DNA of 12,924 nucleotides from Candidatus Saccharimonadota bacterium. Its GTDB lineage: Bacteria; Patescibacteriota; Saccharimonadia; Saccharimonadales; SLHW01. Below, piece by piece: positions 7,234 to 12,846 of this stretch. The notes beneath the pieces are model-generated. The model was not told the origin of the DNA and ran no database searches. It saw only the letters and a program-made list of their open reading frames with translations. Every line of letters starts with the position of its first letter. The first letter of the stretch is position 1. Position numbers and translations under genes: made by a program. The stretch covers positions 1 through 12,924 of the forward strand of contig SLHW01000053.1 of the NCBI GenBank assembly GCA_007135955.1. Direction: 5' to 3'.

Positions 7234-8027
7234 CAGTGATTGCCTCCATCCGAGTCAGTAGACTGTTCACTACTAGAATTTTTATCACTATTGTCTGAAT
7301 AACTAGAATCGGAGTGGCTATTGCTTGCATAGATAAAACCAACCACTAGCGTTCCAATAATGACAATCGCCATCAGTGACCGGTTAAGCCAAGGTACTTT
7401 TGCCTTTTTGGGCAGCTCATTGTTATTGCTGGTCATAAGTGGTTTTCCGCGAAGCTCTGAGAAAAGTATCCAGTAAATACCTAGGTAGCCAGACATGATT
7501 GCTCCCATAACGACTAGCAGGTAGGCGTTCATAATAAATAGATACGAAAAGTCAGTCACCTGCATAAATTTACCCAGTATTAATACCGTAAACCACGATA
7601 CGCCAGATAGCCCGCCAGTTGATGCCAGTAGCCACAATTTACTTCGGACTTCTTCACTTGCTAGATTTTTATCTTGATGTCTTTGCAGAATGGGCAGTAT
7701 TCTTTTATGAAAAACGACGCCGTTGAGCGTCAATATACCAACAATCGTCATCTTGACCCAAAAAAGCTGGCTACCGTCACTCAAGCTAAGATAAGCCGGA
7801 TTCAGGGCTACCAAGGATAGCCCACTGAGGATCAACAGGACTAGTCCACTGACAACGACTTTTGAGATAATTTCGATAAGCTGTAGTTGTCCCTTGGTGA
7901 TAGTGCGGTCCCAGATGCTTCGTAGAAATGTAGCATCAGTGGTTATCGCTCCACCAACACCCATAGCTACACCAATAAGGTGTATTGTAATAAGCGCTGG
8001 CTGCATGAATTGTGTTAGCTGTTCCAT
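7233..8027 (-). CDS. Six-TM membrane protein co-transcribed with the multicopper oxidase
   Basis: 264 residues with six hydrophobic segments (about 9-29, 50-75, 89-106, 132-153, 158-188, 216-236). Basic loops after TM1, TM3 and TM5 put both termini outside. H16 in TM1 (ITIHLIGVAMGVGGA) and H107 at the end of TM3 are candidate heme or metal ligands. The C-terminal tail (235-264) is an extracellular low-complexity stretch rich in Ser, Asp and Asn with two His. I do not recognise the family with certainty; the first segment resembles uncharacterised membrane proteins found near copper and cytochrome genes. Its one-base overlap with the oxidase suggests they act together, perhaps passing electrons or copper, but this is inference. 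An in-frame stop upstream fixes the ATG at 8027. No Shine-Dalgarno is at normal distance (AAAGG is 16 nt away). Confidence 0.85.
   Translation of the reverse strand: MEQLTQFMQPALITIHLIGVAMGVGGAITTDATFLRSIWDRTITKGQLQLIEIISKVVVSGLVLLILSGLSLVALNPAYLSLSDGSQLFWVKMTIVGILTLNGVVFHKRILPILQRHQDKNLASEEVRSKLWLLASTGGLSGVSWFTVLILGKFMQVTDFSYLFIMNAYLLVVMGAIMSGYLGIYWILFSELRGKPLMTSNNNELPKKAKVPWLNRSLMAIVIIGTLVVGFIYASNSHSDSSYSDNSDKNSSSEQSTDSDGGNH
7243..7247 (-). promoter_or_regulatory. Shine-Dalgarno for multicopper oxidase
   Basis: GGAGG on the minus strand sits inside the end of the six-TM gene, nine bases before the oxidase ATG at 7233. It supports coupled translation. Confidence 0.75.
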
Positions 8028-8040
8028 GTTTGTATAAACG

Positions 8041-8076
8041 TAACCTTTATCTAAAAAAGATTATACATCAAGGTTA
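8041..8076 (-). promoter_or_regulatory. Promoter and palindromic operator candidate of the multicopper oxidase operon
   Basis: A perfect TATAAT on the minus strand (8065-8060) is framed by TAACCTT and AAGGTTA half-sites (8041-8047 and 8070-8076). Two more matching bases lie on the inner side after one mismatch. The -35 is poor, which would fit an activator-dependent or regulated promoter. The half-sites resemble ACCTT/AAGGT of MerR-type copper regulators, but their position around the -10 differs from the classic spacer position. Confidence 0.4.
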
Positions 8077-8086
8077 ATGATAAGCG

Positions 8087-8149
8087 AAAAATCAACCCTC
8101 CTTAAGCTTAACTCTTAAATCGTTACCTAAATCAAATGGGTTGGTTTTT
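8087..8149 (-). terminator. Long-stem hairpin downstream of the six-TM channel gene
   Basis: AAAAATCAACCC (8087-8098) pairs with GGGTTGGTTTTT (8138-8149) over 12 bp with one wobble. The stem closes a loop of about 39 nt that itself holds the palindrome TTAAGCTTAA. T-runs occur on both sides, so it could stop transcription either way. It lies between the channel gene and the promoter of the oxidase operon, so the main role is probably to end the channel transcript. Confidence 0.45.
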
Positions 8150-8211
8150 AATTTTTTAGTGCTTTTATCGTCATGCAACCTCTGATGGAGGCAGTGCTTA
8201 GATGCTCTAGT

Positions 8212-8874
8212 TTATTTGTTTTTTGGTTGCTGTTTGACTAAATAAGAAGCTACAAATGACACAAACAAGCCAAATATGATTGCCCCAGCAAACATCGAAA
8301 GTATTCCGACCATCCTGCCGGCCGAAGTCATAGGGTAAACTTCGCCGATACCAGTATTTGTCATTGTTTCCGACATAAACCAAAACCCATCATAAAAGCT
8401 GTTAACAGTAGGGTTTATACTTCGTTCAAAATAATAAAAAGCTAGAGACCCTCCCACTAAAGTGCTTCCAAGCAAGGTAACGATAAACGCCATACGTGTC
8501 TCTTTGAATATACGAGCGAGAGACTTAAAAAATAGACTTGCTCTAGCAAAGACGCTCATCATGCGGGCAATTCTAAAAAGCCTTATGAGCATTAGTCCAC
8601 GCAATGCCTGTGTGCCAGTACCAGTTACTGGTATTGACGCTAGGATTTGCCACCAATTCTGTTTCATGAAGTCTTTTTTGGCTTTACTTTCAAACAGGCG
8701 AATGACGAATTCCAGTCCAAAGATCAGCGCGACCCCGATGTCGATTATCCGAATCATAGCCAGAGTTTCACCAACTGGATCGCTGGTTAGCTCAAACAAC
8801 AGCAGAACAACACTAATCAAGGCCAACGAAATCAGCAATGAATCATTGAATACTCTAATTTTTTGTTCACTCAT
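8212..8874 (-). CDS. Six-TM voltage-gated-type ion channel with non-standard selectivity filter
   Basis: 220 residues with the S1-S6 plan of small prokaryotic Kv-type channels. S1 is about 11-29 and S2-S3 about 41-85. S4 is LRGLMLIRLFRIARMM (91-106), with R92, R98, R101 and R104 partly at three-residue intervals. S5 is about 128-148, the pore helix 158-171, S6 about 187-212. The filter reads TNTGIGE (172-178) where potassium channels have TTVGYGD: the two glycines stay, but Tyr becomes Ile and Asp becomes Glu. It should sit in the cytoplasmic membrane and pass a monovalent cation; potassium selectivity is not assured. The start at 8874 is the first ATG. No Shine-Dalgarno is seen, and TATCAT lies eight bases before the ATG. 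It has no cytoplasmic regulatory domain, only a short basic tail. Confidence 0.88.
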   Translation of the reverse strand: MSEQKIRVFNDSLLISLALISVVLLLFELTSDPVGETLAMIRIIDIGVALIFGLEFVIRLFESKAKKDFMKQNWWQILASIPVTGTGTQALRGLMLIRLFRIARMMSVFARASLFFKSLARIFKETRMAFIVTLLGSTLVGGSLAFYYFERSINPTVNSFYDGFWFMSETMTNTGIGEVYPMTSAGRMVGILSMFAGAIIFGLFVSFVASYLVKQQPKNK

Positions 8875-9083
8875 TATTACATATGATACACGAAGAGCTT
8901 GTCGTATATATAAAATACTTAAGCTTTTAACAGTATTTTATGTAAAGCCCTGTTATTGATATATTTTTTCGAATGTATGCCGGGCTGTTTTCTGTAAAAG
9001 TATAATTTAATAAAAACTTATAATTAGCGCATCAATAGTTGCAACGATGACAAATATGATAGCTTTATATAACAGTATGAACG

Positions 9084-9104
9084 AGTCCAGTGTCTTTCTG
9101 GACT
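9084..9104 (-). terminator. Hairpin at the stop codon of the two-TM channel gene
   Basis: AGTCCAG (9084-9090) and CTGGACT (9098-9104) form a 7-bp stem with a 7-base loop, touching the TAA at 9106-9104. On the minus strand no T-run follows, so it may serve as a 3' end stabiliser or a weak terminator. The remaining gap up to 8875 is AT-rich and shows nothing else. Confidence 0.4.
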
Positions 9105-9439
9105 TATCCGTCTTGATTACTTATTTTTTTAGAATTATTTATGACTCTGCGAGCTAGAGCACTCCGCAGGAGGTTATTAATAAAAGCAGCAACGATACCG
9201 ATACCAATGATTAAATAAAATGCAACAAACAATTTTCCACCATCAGTCACTGGCGTCAAGTCTCCAAAGCCGACTGTAGTAAGCGCCACAATAGAAAAAT
9301 AAAACCCATCTATAAGTGATAGATCTTCTAGGTGCATCATAGCTACTGTACCGCCCAGAATTGTGAGCAGCGTAACGGCAGCTAAAATTCTAAACTGTGT
9401 TCGTATTTTTTTTGCTTCTTCAATTGAAATATTACTCAT
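9104..9439 (-). CDS. Two-TM potassium channel (KcsA/Kch pore type)
   Basis: 111 residues from the ATG at 9439. A longer reading to 9526 exists but would translate through the terminator stem at 9479-9505, so the internal ATG is preferred. TM1 is about 17-36, the pore helix about 44-54. The filter TTVGFGD (54-60) is canonical for K+ channels, as is the LTPVTDGGK turn after it. TM2 (about 70-90) has glycines at 79 and 81 near the usual gating hinge. A short basic tail follows (ALARRVINNSKK), with no RCK or other sensor domain. It would form a tetramer in the cytoplasmic membrane. It lies between the unrecognised membrane protein and the six-TM channel, with its own promoter rather than an operon link. 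Confidence 0.88.
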   Translation of the reverse strand: MSNISIEEAKKIRTQFRILAAVTLLTILGGTVAMMHLEDLSLIDGFYFSIVALTTVGFGDLTPVTDGGKLFVAFYLIIGIGIVAAFINNLLRSALARRVINNSKKISNQDG

Positions 9440-9459
9440 GATTGTTACCGTGTTGCTCA

Positions 9460-9488
9460 ATTGTACAACAAAAACAATACACTGCCAG
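9460..9488 (-). promoter_or_regulatory. Promoter of the two-TM channel, -35 inside the upstream terminator stem
   Basis: On the minus strand CTGGCA (9488-9483), a 17-base spacer and TACAAT (9465-9460) lie 20 nt before the ATG at 9439. The -35 hexamer is part of the terminator hairpin of the preceding gene. Confidence 0.45.
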
Positions 9489-9505
9489 CTAGTTGCTGGC
9501 AGTGT
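9479..9505 (-). terminator. Intrinsic terminator of the multi-pass membrane protein gene
   Basis: ACACTGCCAGC and GCTGGCAGTGT form a perfect 11-bp GC-rich stem with a 5-base loop. On the minus strand ATTGTTTTTGTTG follows. It starts 29 nt after the TAG at 9536-9534 and is the clearest intrinsic terminator in the window. Confidence 0.85.
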
Positions 9506-9533
9506 GCGCAAAAAAATCCAGTTCAAGGAAAAA

Positions 9534-10241
9534 CTATACGACGGACAGAATTATCAGTATAGATGGAAGAAACATTAAGCCATAGCCGATTATTGTTATC
9601 GGCGCTCCAAGTGAGCCTGAACGAACGCCATGAGCATTGGCATTTATTGCTGAGCTTAGGGTATTTATAAACTTAAGATAATTTGTTTCAGTTGCAATGT
9701 AATTAGATATATACAATAGCTGTACTGCAACAACCAGCCAAGCAATGTCTTGCGAAGATAGGCTGGTGCTGAAGCTGGTCAATACCAAGAATATTATTCC
9801 AATATTTACAAAGCTAGCAATTACCTTGTTGATAATGCCATGACTACCTTCCCTAGCATTGCTGCGTAAGCTTGTGTCATTCAGCTGAACTACTACTCCA
9901 GTTAGTACGAATATCCATGACAGATTTTCTATCGCCTGTTCAGTTCCTGTTAACGGTTCAAGCACCGGCAACGCGATGAACAGAAACCAGGGCAACAGCA
10001 TTACAGCTATGACTGCTGAAATGAAAAGCTTTATTGCTGGATGGACATCTCTTTTTTGAATAATAAATCGTATGTAGCTAAATAAATTGATTGCTAGTAT
10101 GGCGGCAAAGCTAAAGTAAGTGATAAATATCGCCTCCAGCATATCAGCTTCACTAAAATTATATGCAACAAAAAATATAATCAAATTTATTGCAACAACT
10201 AATACTATTCTGCCAAAAGGTTTTTTTGGTCGGATATGCAT
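9534..10241 (-). CDS. Unrecognised multi-pass membrane protein
   Basis: 235 residues, strongly hydrophobic, with about seven membrane segments (near 11-28, 35-60, 72-93, 107-121, 138-157, 165-183, 211-233). The basic N-terminus (MHIRPKKPFGR) suggests an inside start. Polar loops are short: QKRDVHP (62-68), NDTSLRSNAREGSHG (121-135) and a loop near 190-210 ending NAHGVRSG. No catalytic motif is evident. I do not recognise the family; it could be a small DUF-type integral protein. It is a single-gene unit with a strong terminator behind it and a -10-like TATGAT six bases before the ATG, with no Shine-Dalgarno. Codon use resembles its neighbours. Confidence 0.8.
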   Translation of the reverse strand: MHIRPKKPFGRIVLVVAINLIIFFVAYNFSEADMLEAIFITYFSFAAILAINLFSYIRFIIQKRDVHPAIKLFISAVIAVMLLPWFLFIALPVLEPLTGTEQAIENLSWIFVLTGVVVQLNDTSLRSNAREGSHGIINKVIASFVNIGIIFLVLTSFSTSLSSQDIAWLVVAVQLLYISNYIATETNYLKFINTLSSAINANAHGVRSGSLGAPITIIGYGLMFLPSILIILSVV

Positions 10242-10312
10242 TCTATAATCATATAGTATCGGAAGTCTTAGGAAAATGTTCAGACATGTTCGTTATAGGA
10301 TTTTTCTGAATA

Positions 10313-10331
10313 AGCAAGACGTATTCTTGCT
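10313..10331. other. Short inverted repeat upstream of the membrane protein gene
   Basis: AGCAAGA (10313-10319) and TCTTGCT (10325-10331) form a 7-bp stem with a 5-base loop. No T-run follows on either strand. It lies in the 209-bp gap 10242-10450, beside repeat copy A; nothing else is seen in the first 110 bases of that gap. Confidence 0.35.
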
Positions 10332-10353
10332 AGCTTGATCATAGATTTTCAGT

Positions 10354-10441
10354 TTGGCTCAGCACGCTGGTCTAGTACAAATAATAAACTGCAACATAAA
10401 AACTTATTAGATAACCCGCAGGATAAATAACACTGGCTGAG
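10354..10441 (+). repeat. Dispersed repeat, copy A
   Basis: The first 35 bases (10354-10388, starting TTGGCTC and containing GGTCTAG) match copy B at 12742-12776 at 33 of 35 positions. Bases 10402-10438 match the 3' half of copy B at 26 of 37, with 9 of the 11 differences being transitions. From 10433 a new, degenerate unit start (CTGGCTGAG) runs into the stop of the next gene, so the unit length here is about 79 bp. Confidence 0.75.
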
Positions 10442-10450
10442 TTCGATCAT

Positions 10451-11026
10451 TTAGTGGCGGTGTACAGCCTTGGTAATTTTTTCGTAAGCCTCATCTAGTG
10501 TTGCTAAGAATTCTATCTGATCTTGCTCAGTAATTTTTTGCAGCTTTTCAGCATTATACTCATATCGTTTGCCCTGCGGCGTTCCTGCAGTGCTCTTGCC
10601 GCTGCTGCCAAGGCTAGTTTGTATATATTCTGGTGTTGTGTCTGGGTCATTGAGAAGCTCGATTAGCATTTGTTGAGTGAGATTTTCCGAGTTGCTTATC
10701 AGCTCTTTTGTTTTTTCTGGGTTAGTTGCAAAATCTAGCGTAATCATAGTAAACAGCTCTTCACCAGATTTATCTTTATCTATCCGAGCAAGCCTGGCTC
10801 GAAGTAAGCTCCGCTCTTCATCATCAGATCCATACACGTCAGCGTACAGCTCAAAGTCATCGTCATAATAGAGAAACCCTGCCCGATCAGTGAACCCTTC
10901 GGCTGGTGCAGATTTTTCTTGATCCCAAGTGCGTATTCGGGCGCCCGATTGATTACTTAGGTCAATTATTTGTAGTGCAGCTGTTTTCAGAGATTGAATA
11001 AAGTCCATAACAACAGGATAACTCAT
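10451..11026 (-). CDS. Hypothetical soluble acidic protein
   Basis: 191 residues, no signal peptide or membrane segment. The N-terminus (6-25) is helical. The middle is acidic (YYDDDFELYADVYGSDDEERS, about 53-73) and then helical (ARLARIDKDKSGEELFTMITLDFATNPEKTKEL). A Gly/Ser-rich stretch (139-152) leads to a Lys/Glu-rich C-terminal helix ending in HRH. I do not recognise it. It lies alone between two copies of the dispersed repeat; the stop abuts the degenerate end of copy A. No Shine-Dalgarno precedes the ATG; a weak TTTTAT with a TG extension lies six bases upstream. A start at residue 7 is possible. Confidence 0.7.
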   Translation of the reverse strand: MSYPVVMDFIQSLKTAALQIIDLSNQSGARIRTWDQEKSAPAEGFTDRAGFLYYDDDFELYADVYGSDDEERSLLRARLARIDKDKSGEELFTMITLDFATNPEKTKELISNSENLTQQMLIELLNDPDTTPEYIQTSLGSSGKSTAGTPQGKRYEYNAEKLQKITEQDQIEFLATLDEAYEKITKAVHRH

Positions 11027-11053
11027 GAGTACATAAAAACAGAAAAGTGAAAG

Positions 11054-11071
11054 CTTACTGGACAGTTTCTA
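11054..11071 (+). repeat. Dispersed repeat, fragment copy E
   Basis: CTTACTGGACAGTTTCTA matches the middle of copy B (CTTACTGGATAATCTGTA) at 14 of 18 bases, three of the four changes being transitions. Short and less certain than A-D, but it lies in the 61-bp gap between two unrecognised genes and in the same orientation. Confidence 0.45.
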
Positions 11072-11087
11072 GTTGGATATTTTTTGA

Positions 11088-11624
11088 TCAGTCGTCATGA
11101 AACGAATCGTTATCGATGCTTATTATTTTGACGAGGCCTGCTTCAGACGGGTTAATTCTTCTCCACTTATCACGCGCCAATACGTTGTGCCTTGGATGCA
11201 AGTATTCTATGTTTTCGTAAGCTTTAGCTTGAAAAACAAGCCATATATCAACGGGATACTGCGGTCTTTCTTCGCACCTTGGCTTATATTTATGAAAGCC
11301 TTCAAGTATCCGCAAAATACTTTTTTCCCCTTCGTAGGTTGCTGCAAAAATTGTGTCTGGGTTCTCGATATTTTTATATTCACGACCCTCTAACATGAGC
11401 TTTGTTAGTAGTTGACCTTTTCCTTCTATGTGCTTGCCGGATTGTATACCGCGGATGAGCAAATTATCTTGCATTGATAGGGATTCATTGATAGCCCCAG
11501 CTATTTGATGAGAGATTGTCTCTAGGGTAGTTTTTTGCAACGACCCTGAATGCTCAAGTTGATTTTCGCTATCTTTAAAGCGATAGCCCCTGACGGAGAT
11601 TTTGCGAACTTTATTATCAGTCAT
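11088..11624 (-). CDS. Hypothetical soluble protein
   Basis: 178 residues without signal or membrane segments. The N-terminus is basic (KVRKISVRGYRFKD). A helix-rich part (30-60) contains ISHQIAGAINESLSMQDN. A central block reads LLTKLMLEGREYKNIENPDTIFAATYEGEKSILRILEGFHKYKP. A hydrophobic strand-like stretch (PVDIWLVFQAKAYENIEYLHP) follows, and the C-terminus is acidic (IDNDSFHDD). I do not recognise the family. The ATG lies within the first bases of repeat copy C, and TATTAT is six bases before it with no Shine-Dalgarno. It is a single-gene interval between repeat fragments E and C. Confidence 0.7.
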   Translation of the reverse strand: MTDNKVRKISVRGYRFKDSENQLEHSGSLQKTTLETISHQIAGAINESLSMQDNLLIRGIQSGKHIEGKGQLLTKLMLEGREYKNIENPDTIFAATYEGEKSILRILEGFHKYKPRCEERPQYPVDIWLVFQAKAYENIEYLHPRHNVLARDKWRRINPSEAGLVKIISIDNDSFHDD

Positions 11625-11685
11625 TGGCTAATAATAACAAAAATCTAGTAGCGCAAATACCTACTGGATAGCCTGTAAAATATAT
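11623..11685 (+). repeat. Dispersed repeat, copy C (5' part deleted)
   Basis: Bases 11639-11685 align without gaps to copy B bases 12774-12820 at 39 of 47 positions by hand count. ATTGGCT at 11623-11629 matches the unit start, but the following CAGCAC...CTAG part is missing. A GGTCTTG at 11705-11711 recalls the end of the next unit's first block. Confidence 0.7.
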
Positions 11686-11845
11686 GCTTCTTACCCACTG
11701 TAGCGGTCTTGATTCTGGATACCGTTACCCAACTTTCTTTGAAGCCGCTGAGGTCAAACATTTCGATGAACTACACCAGAACAATTACCTCCAAGCGTGC
11801 CAGAAATCACGAAGTGCTTGCAACATAGCACAAAAAGTTATATAA
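11684..11845 (+). CDS. Possible 53-residue small protein or gene remnant
   Basis: An ATG-to-TAA reading frame of 54 codons fills the gap before the lipoprotein gene. The translation is of normal composition, with a stretch GLDSGYRYPTFFEAAEVKHF, three Cys and four His. No Shine-Dalgarno or promoter is evident. Its 3' end overlaps the promoter of the lipoprotein gene. It starts at the end of repeat copy C, so it could be a broken piece of an earlier gene. Chance is also possible at this length. Confidence 0.3.
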   Translation: MLLTHCSGLDSGYRYPTFFEAAEVKHFDELHQNNYLQACQKSRSACNIAQKVI

Positions 11846-11846
11846 T
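11818..11846 (+). promoter_or_regulatory. Promoter of the lipoprotein gene, predicted leaderless
   Basis: TTGCAA (11818-11823), a 17-base spacer and a perfect TATAAT (11841-11846). The -10 ends seven bases before the ATG at 11854, so transcription should begin at or within a base or two of the start codon. No Shine-Dalgarno is present. Confidence 0.65.
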
Positions 11847-11853
11847 GTGTTAC

Positions 11854-12624
11854 ATGATTAGTAAAACTAGCAGAACAAACGCCTTATTGGTATCAGGAGC
11901 TCTGTTTTTTGGTGGCTGCTCACCTGAAGCCGAGCCGAATGAAATAAGTCCAGAGATCGCAGAGATTGTAGAGCTTGGAAGCCCGTCTCATATAGAGCAC
12001 ATATATACAGTTGATGCAAGCGAGGAGCTCGGTGAGCTAATTGCCAGTGTGGGCAGTATTGCTATAGAAGAGGCTATTGGGAGATCCTTTGAGGCAAAAA
12101 TTGATGACAGAAACTATGAACTTACATTGAGCTATCCTCGTAATGAGGAAGCGAGGGAGCAAGTAGTCATATTTACCGGTGACTCGAGAGCTGCACCACA
12201 AATATTCGAGCAGTATCTAGGAAGGGAGGTTGAGGATTGGGCGCGACATCTAACTCTCTATACGCTTGAACCAGATGAGTACGGTTATAGTTTATCTTCT
12301 CCTTCAGTGAGTGTAGTTGGTCAAGAGTTCGAATCAGTAGGACCGTTTCACGCAATTACAACTGAGTATTGCCAAGGATTGGATATGGCGTTCGAAGAAC
12401 CCCAGGTTATCACAGTAGATGACTACAGGCTGGCAAAGGAGTCCGTGTGCAACACATTAGGTGTCGCTGCGGATAGTTCATTTTTAAATCATTCGTACGA
12501 ACAATATGTTGATAGAGTGGACGGCAATAACATTTCAGCTAATATTACTCAAGGAAGGGATGTCCCGTACATACCTGTAGCAGAAGGTATATACAATAAT
12601 CTCTATTCTCCTCCTGCCGACTAG
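11854..12624 (+). CDS. Putative lipoprotein of unknown function
   Basis: 256 residues from the chosen ATG; an in-frame start at 11797 exists but would lie upstream of the promoter. Residues 1-21 are a lipoprotein-type signal: basic MISKTSR, hydrophobic NALLVSGALFF, then GGC with C22 as the likely lipidated residue. The -3 Phe is not the usual Leu, so lipidation is probable rather than certain. The mature part is acidic (many Glu/Asp) with an Asp/Glu-rich linker after the Cys. Two further cysteines (C173 in EYCQGLDMAF, C199 in ESVCNTLGV) could form a disulfide outside the membrane. The C-terminus is Asn/Tyr/Pro rich. I do not recognise the family. The plus strand sets it apart from its neighbours. 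It sits alone between repeat copies C and B. Confidence 0.75.
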   Translation: MISKTSRTNALLVSGALFFGGCSPEAEPNEISPEIAEIVELGSPSHIEHIYTVDASEELGELIASVGSIAIEEAIGRSFEAKIDDRNYELTLSYPRNEEAREQVVIFTGDSRAAPQIFEQYLGREVEDWARHLTLYTLEPDEYGYSLSSPSVSVVGQEFESVGPFHAITTEYCQGLDMAFEEPQVITVDDYRLAKESVCNTLGVAADSSFLNHSYEQYVDRVDGNNISANITQGRDVPYIPVAEGIYNNLYSPPAD

Positions 12625-12627
12625 CGG

Positions 12628-12653
12628 AAGCAGATTGCTTGTATAGATTTTTT
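12628..12653 (+). terminator. Weak terminator after the lipoprotein gene
   Basis: AAGCA-GAT-TGCTT forms a 5-bp stem with a 3-base loop four bases after the stop. Six T follow, seven bases further on. The stem is short and the T-run is offset. Confidence 0.4.
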
Positions 12654-12684
12654 GCGGCTTTGCTAAACTTCATATTTTTAAGTC

Positions 12685-12734
12685 GACATCGAGATGTCAA
12701 AATAGGAAAACGACCAGGCGTAAAACCTAATCGT
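12685..12734. other. Two adjacent hairpins before repeat copy B
   Basis: GACATC-GA-GATGTC (12685-12698) is a near-perfect palindrome. Next, ACGA...TCGT (12710-12713, 12731-12734) encloses AGG...CCT (12716-12718, 12726-12728) with a symmetric two-base internal loop. Together they fill most of the gap 12654-12741. No gene is supported in 12625-12924. Confidence 0.4.
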
Positions 12735-12741
12735 CTTTCTA

Positions 12742-12824
12742 TTGGCTCAGCACGCTGGTCTAGCACAAAAAATAAAAATCTAATAACCTGAATACTTACT
12801 GGATAATCTGTAAAATATATACTA
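12742..12824 (+). repeat. Dispersed repeat, copy B (full unit, 83 bp)
   Basis: The most complete unit: a 22-base GC-richer block starting TTGGCTC and ending GGTCTAG, then an A-rich stretch, then CTTACTGGATAATCTGTA and an AT-rich end. The first block is identical to copy A. It is followed directly by the next unit start at 12825, so units can be in tandem. Confidence 0.8.
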
Positions 12825-12846
12825 TTGGCTCCGCACACTGGTCTAG
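12825..12846 (+). repeat. Dispersed repeat, copy D (first block only)
   Basis: A 22-base block matching the start of copies A and B at 20 positions, exactly 83 bases after the start of B. After it the sequence departs into AACCC-ATTAACA-GGGTT (12847-12863), a small hairpin, and then sequence in which I see no gene or repeat up to the window end. Confidence 0.75.

Noticed and set aside
9440..9526. N-terminal extension of the two-TM channel
   Set aside because: It would be translated from the terminator hairpin of the preceding gene, and the frame there looks like chance; the ATG at 9439 gives a normal channel start.
11690..11800. Possible tRNA in the gap before the lipoprotein gene
   Set aside because: No T-loop GTTCGA motif, no acceptor stem pairing and no cloverleaf could be drawn.
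11797..11853. Upstream start of the lipoprotein gene
   Set aside because: It precedes the TTGCAA/TATAAT promoter and would bury the signal peptide behind 19 extra residues.
10354..12846. CRISPR array
   Set aside because: Units are degenerate, about 80 bp, and separated by whole genes rather than by short uniform spacers.
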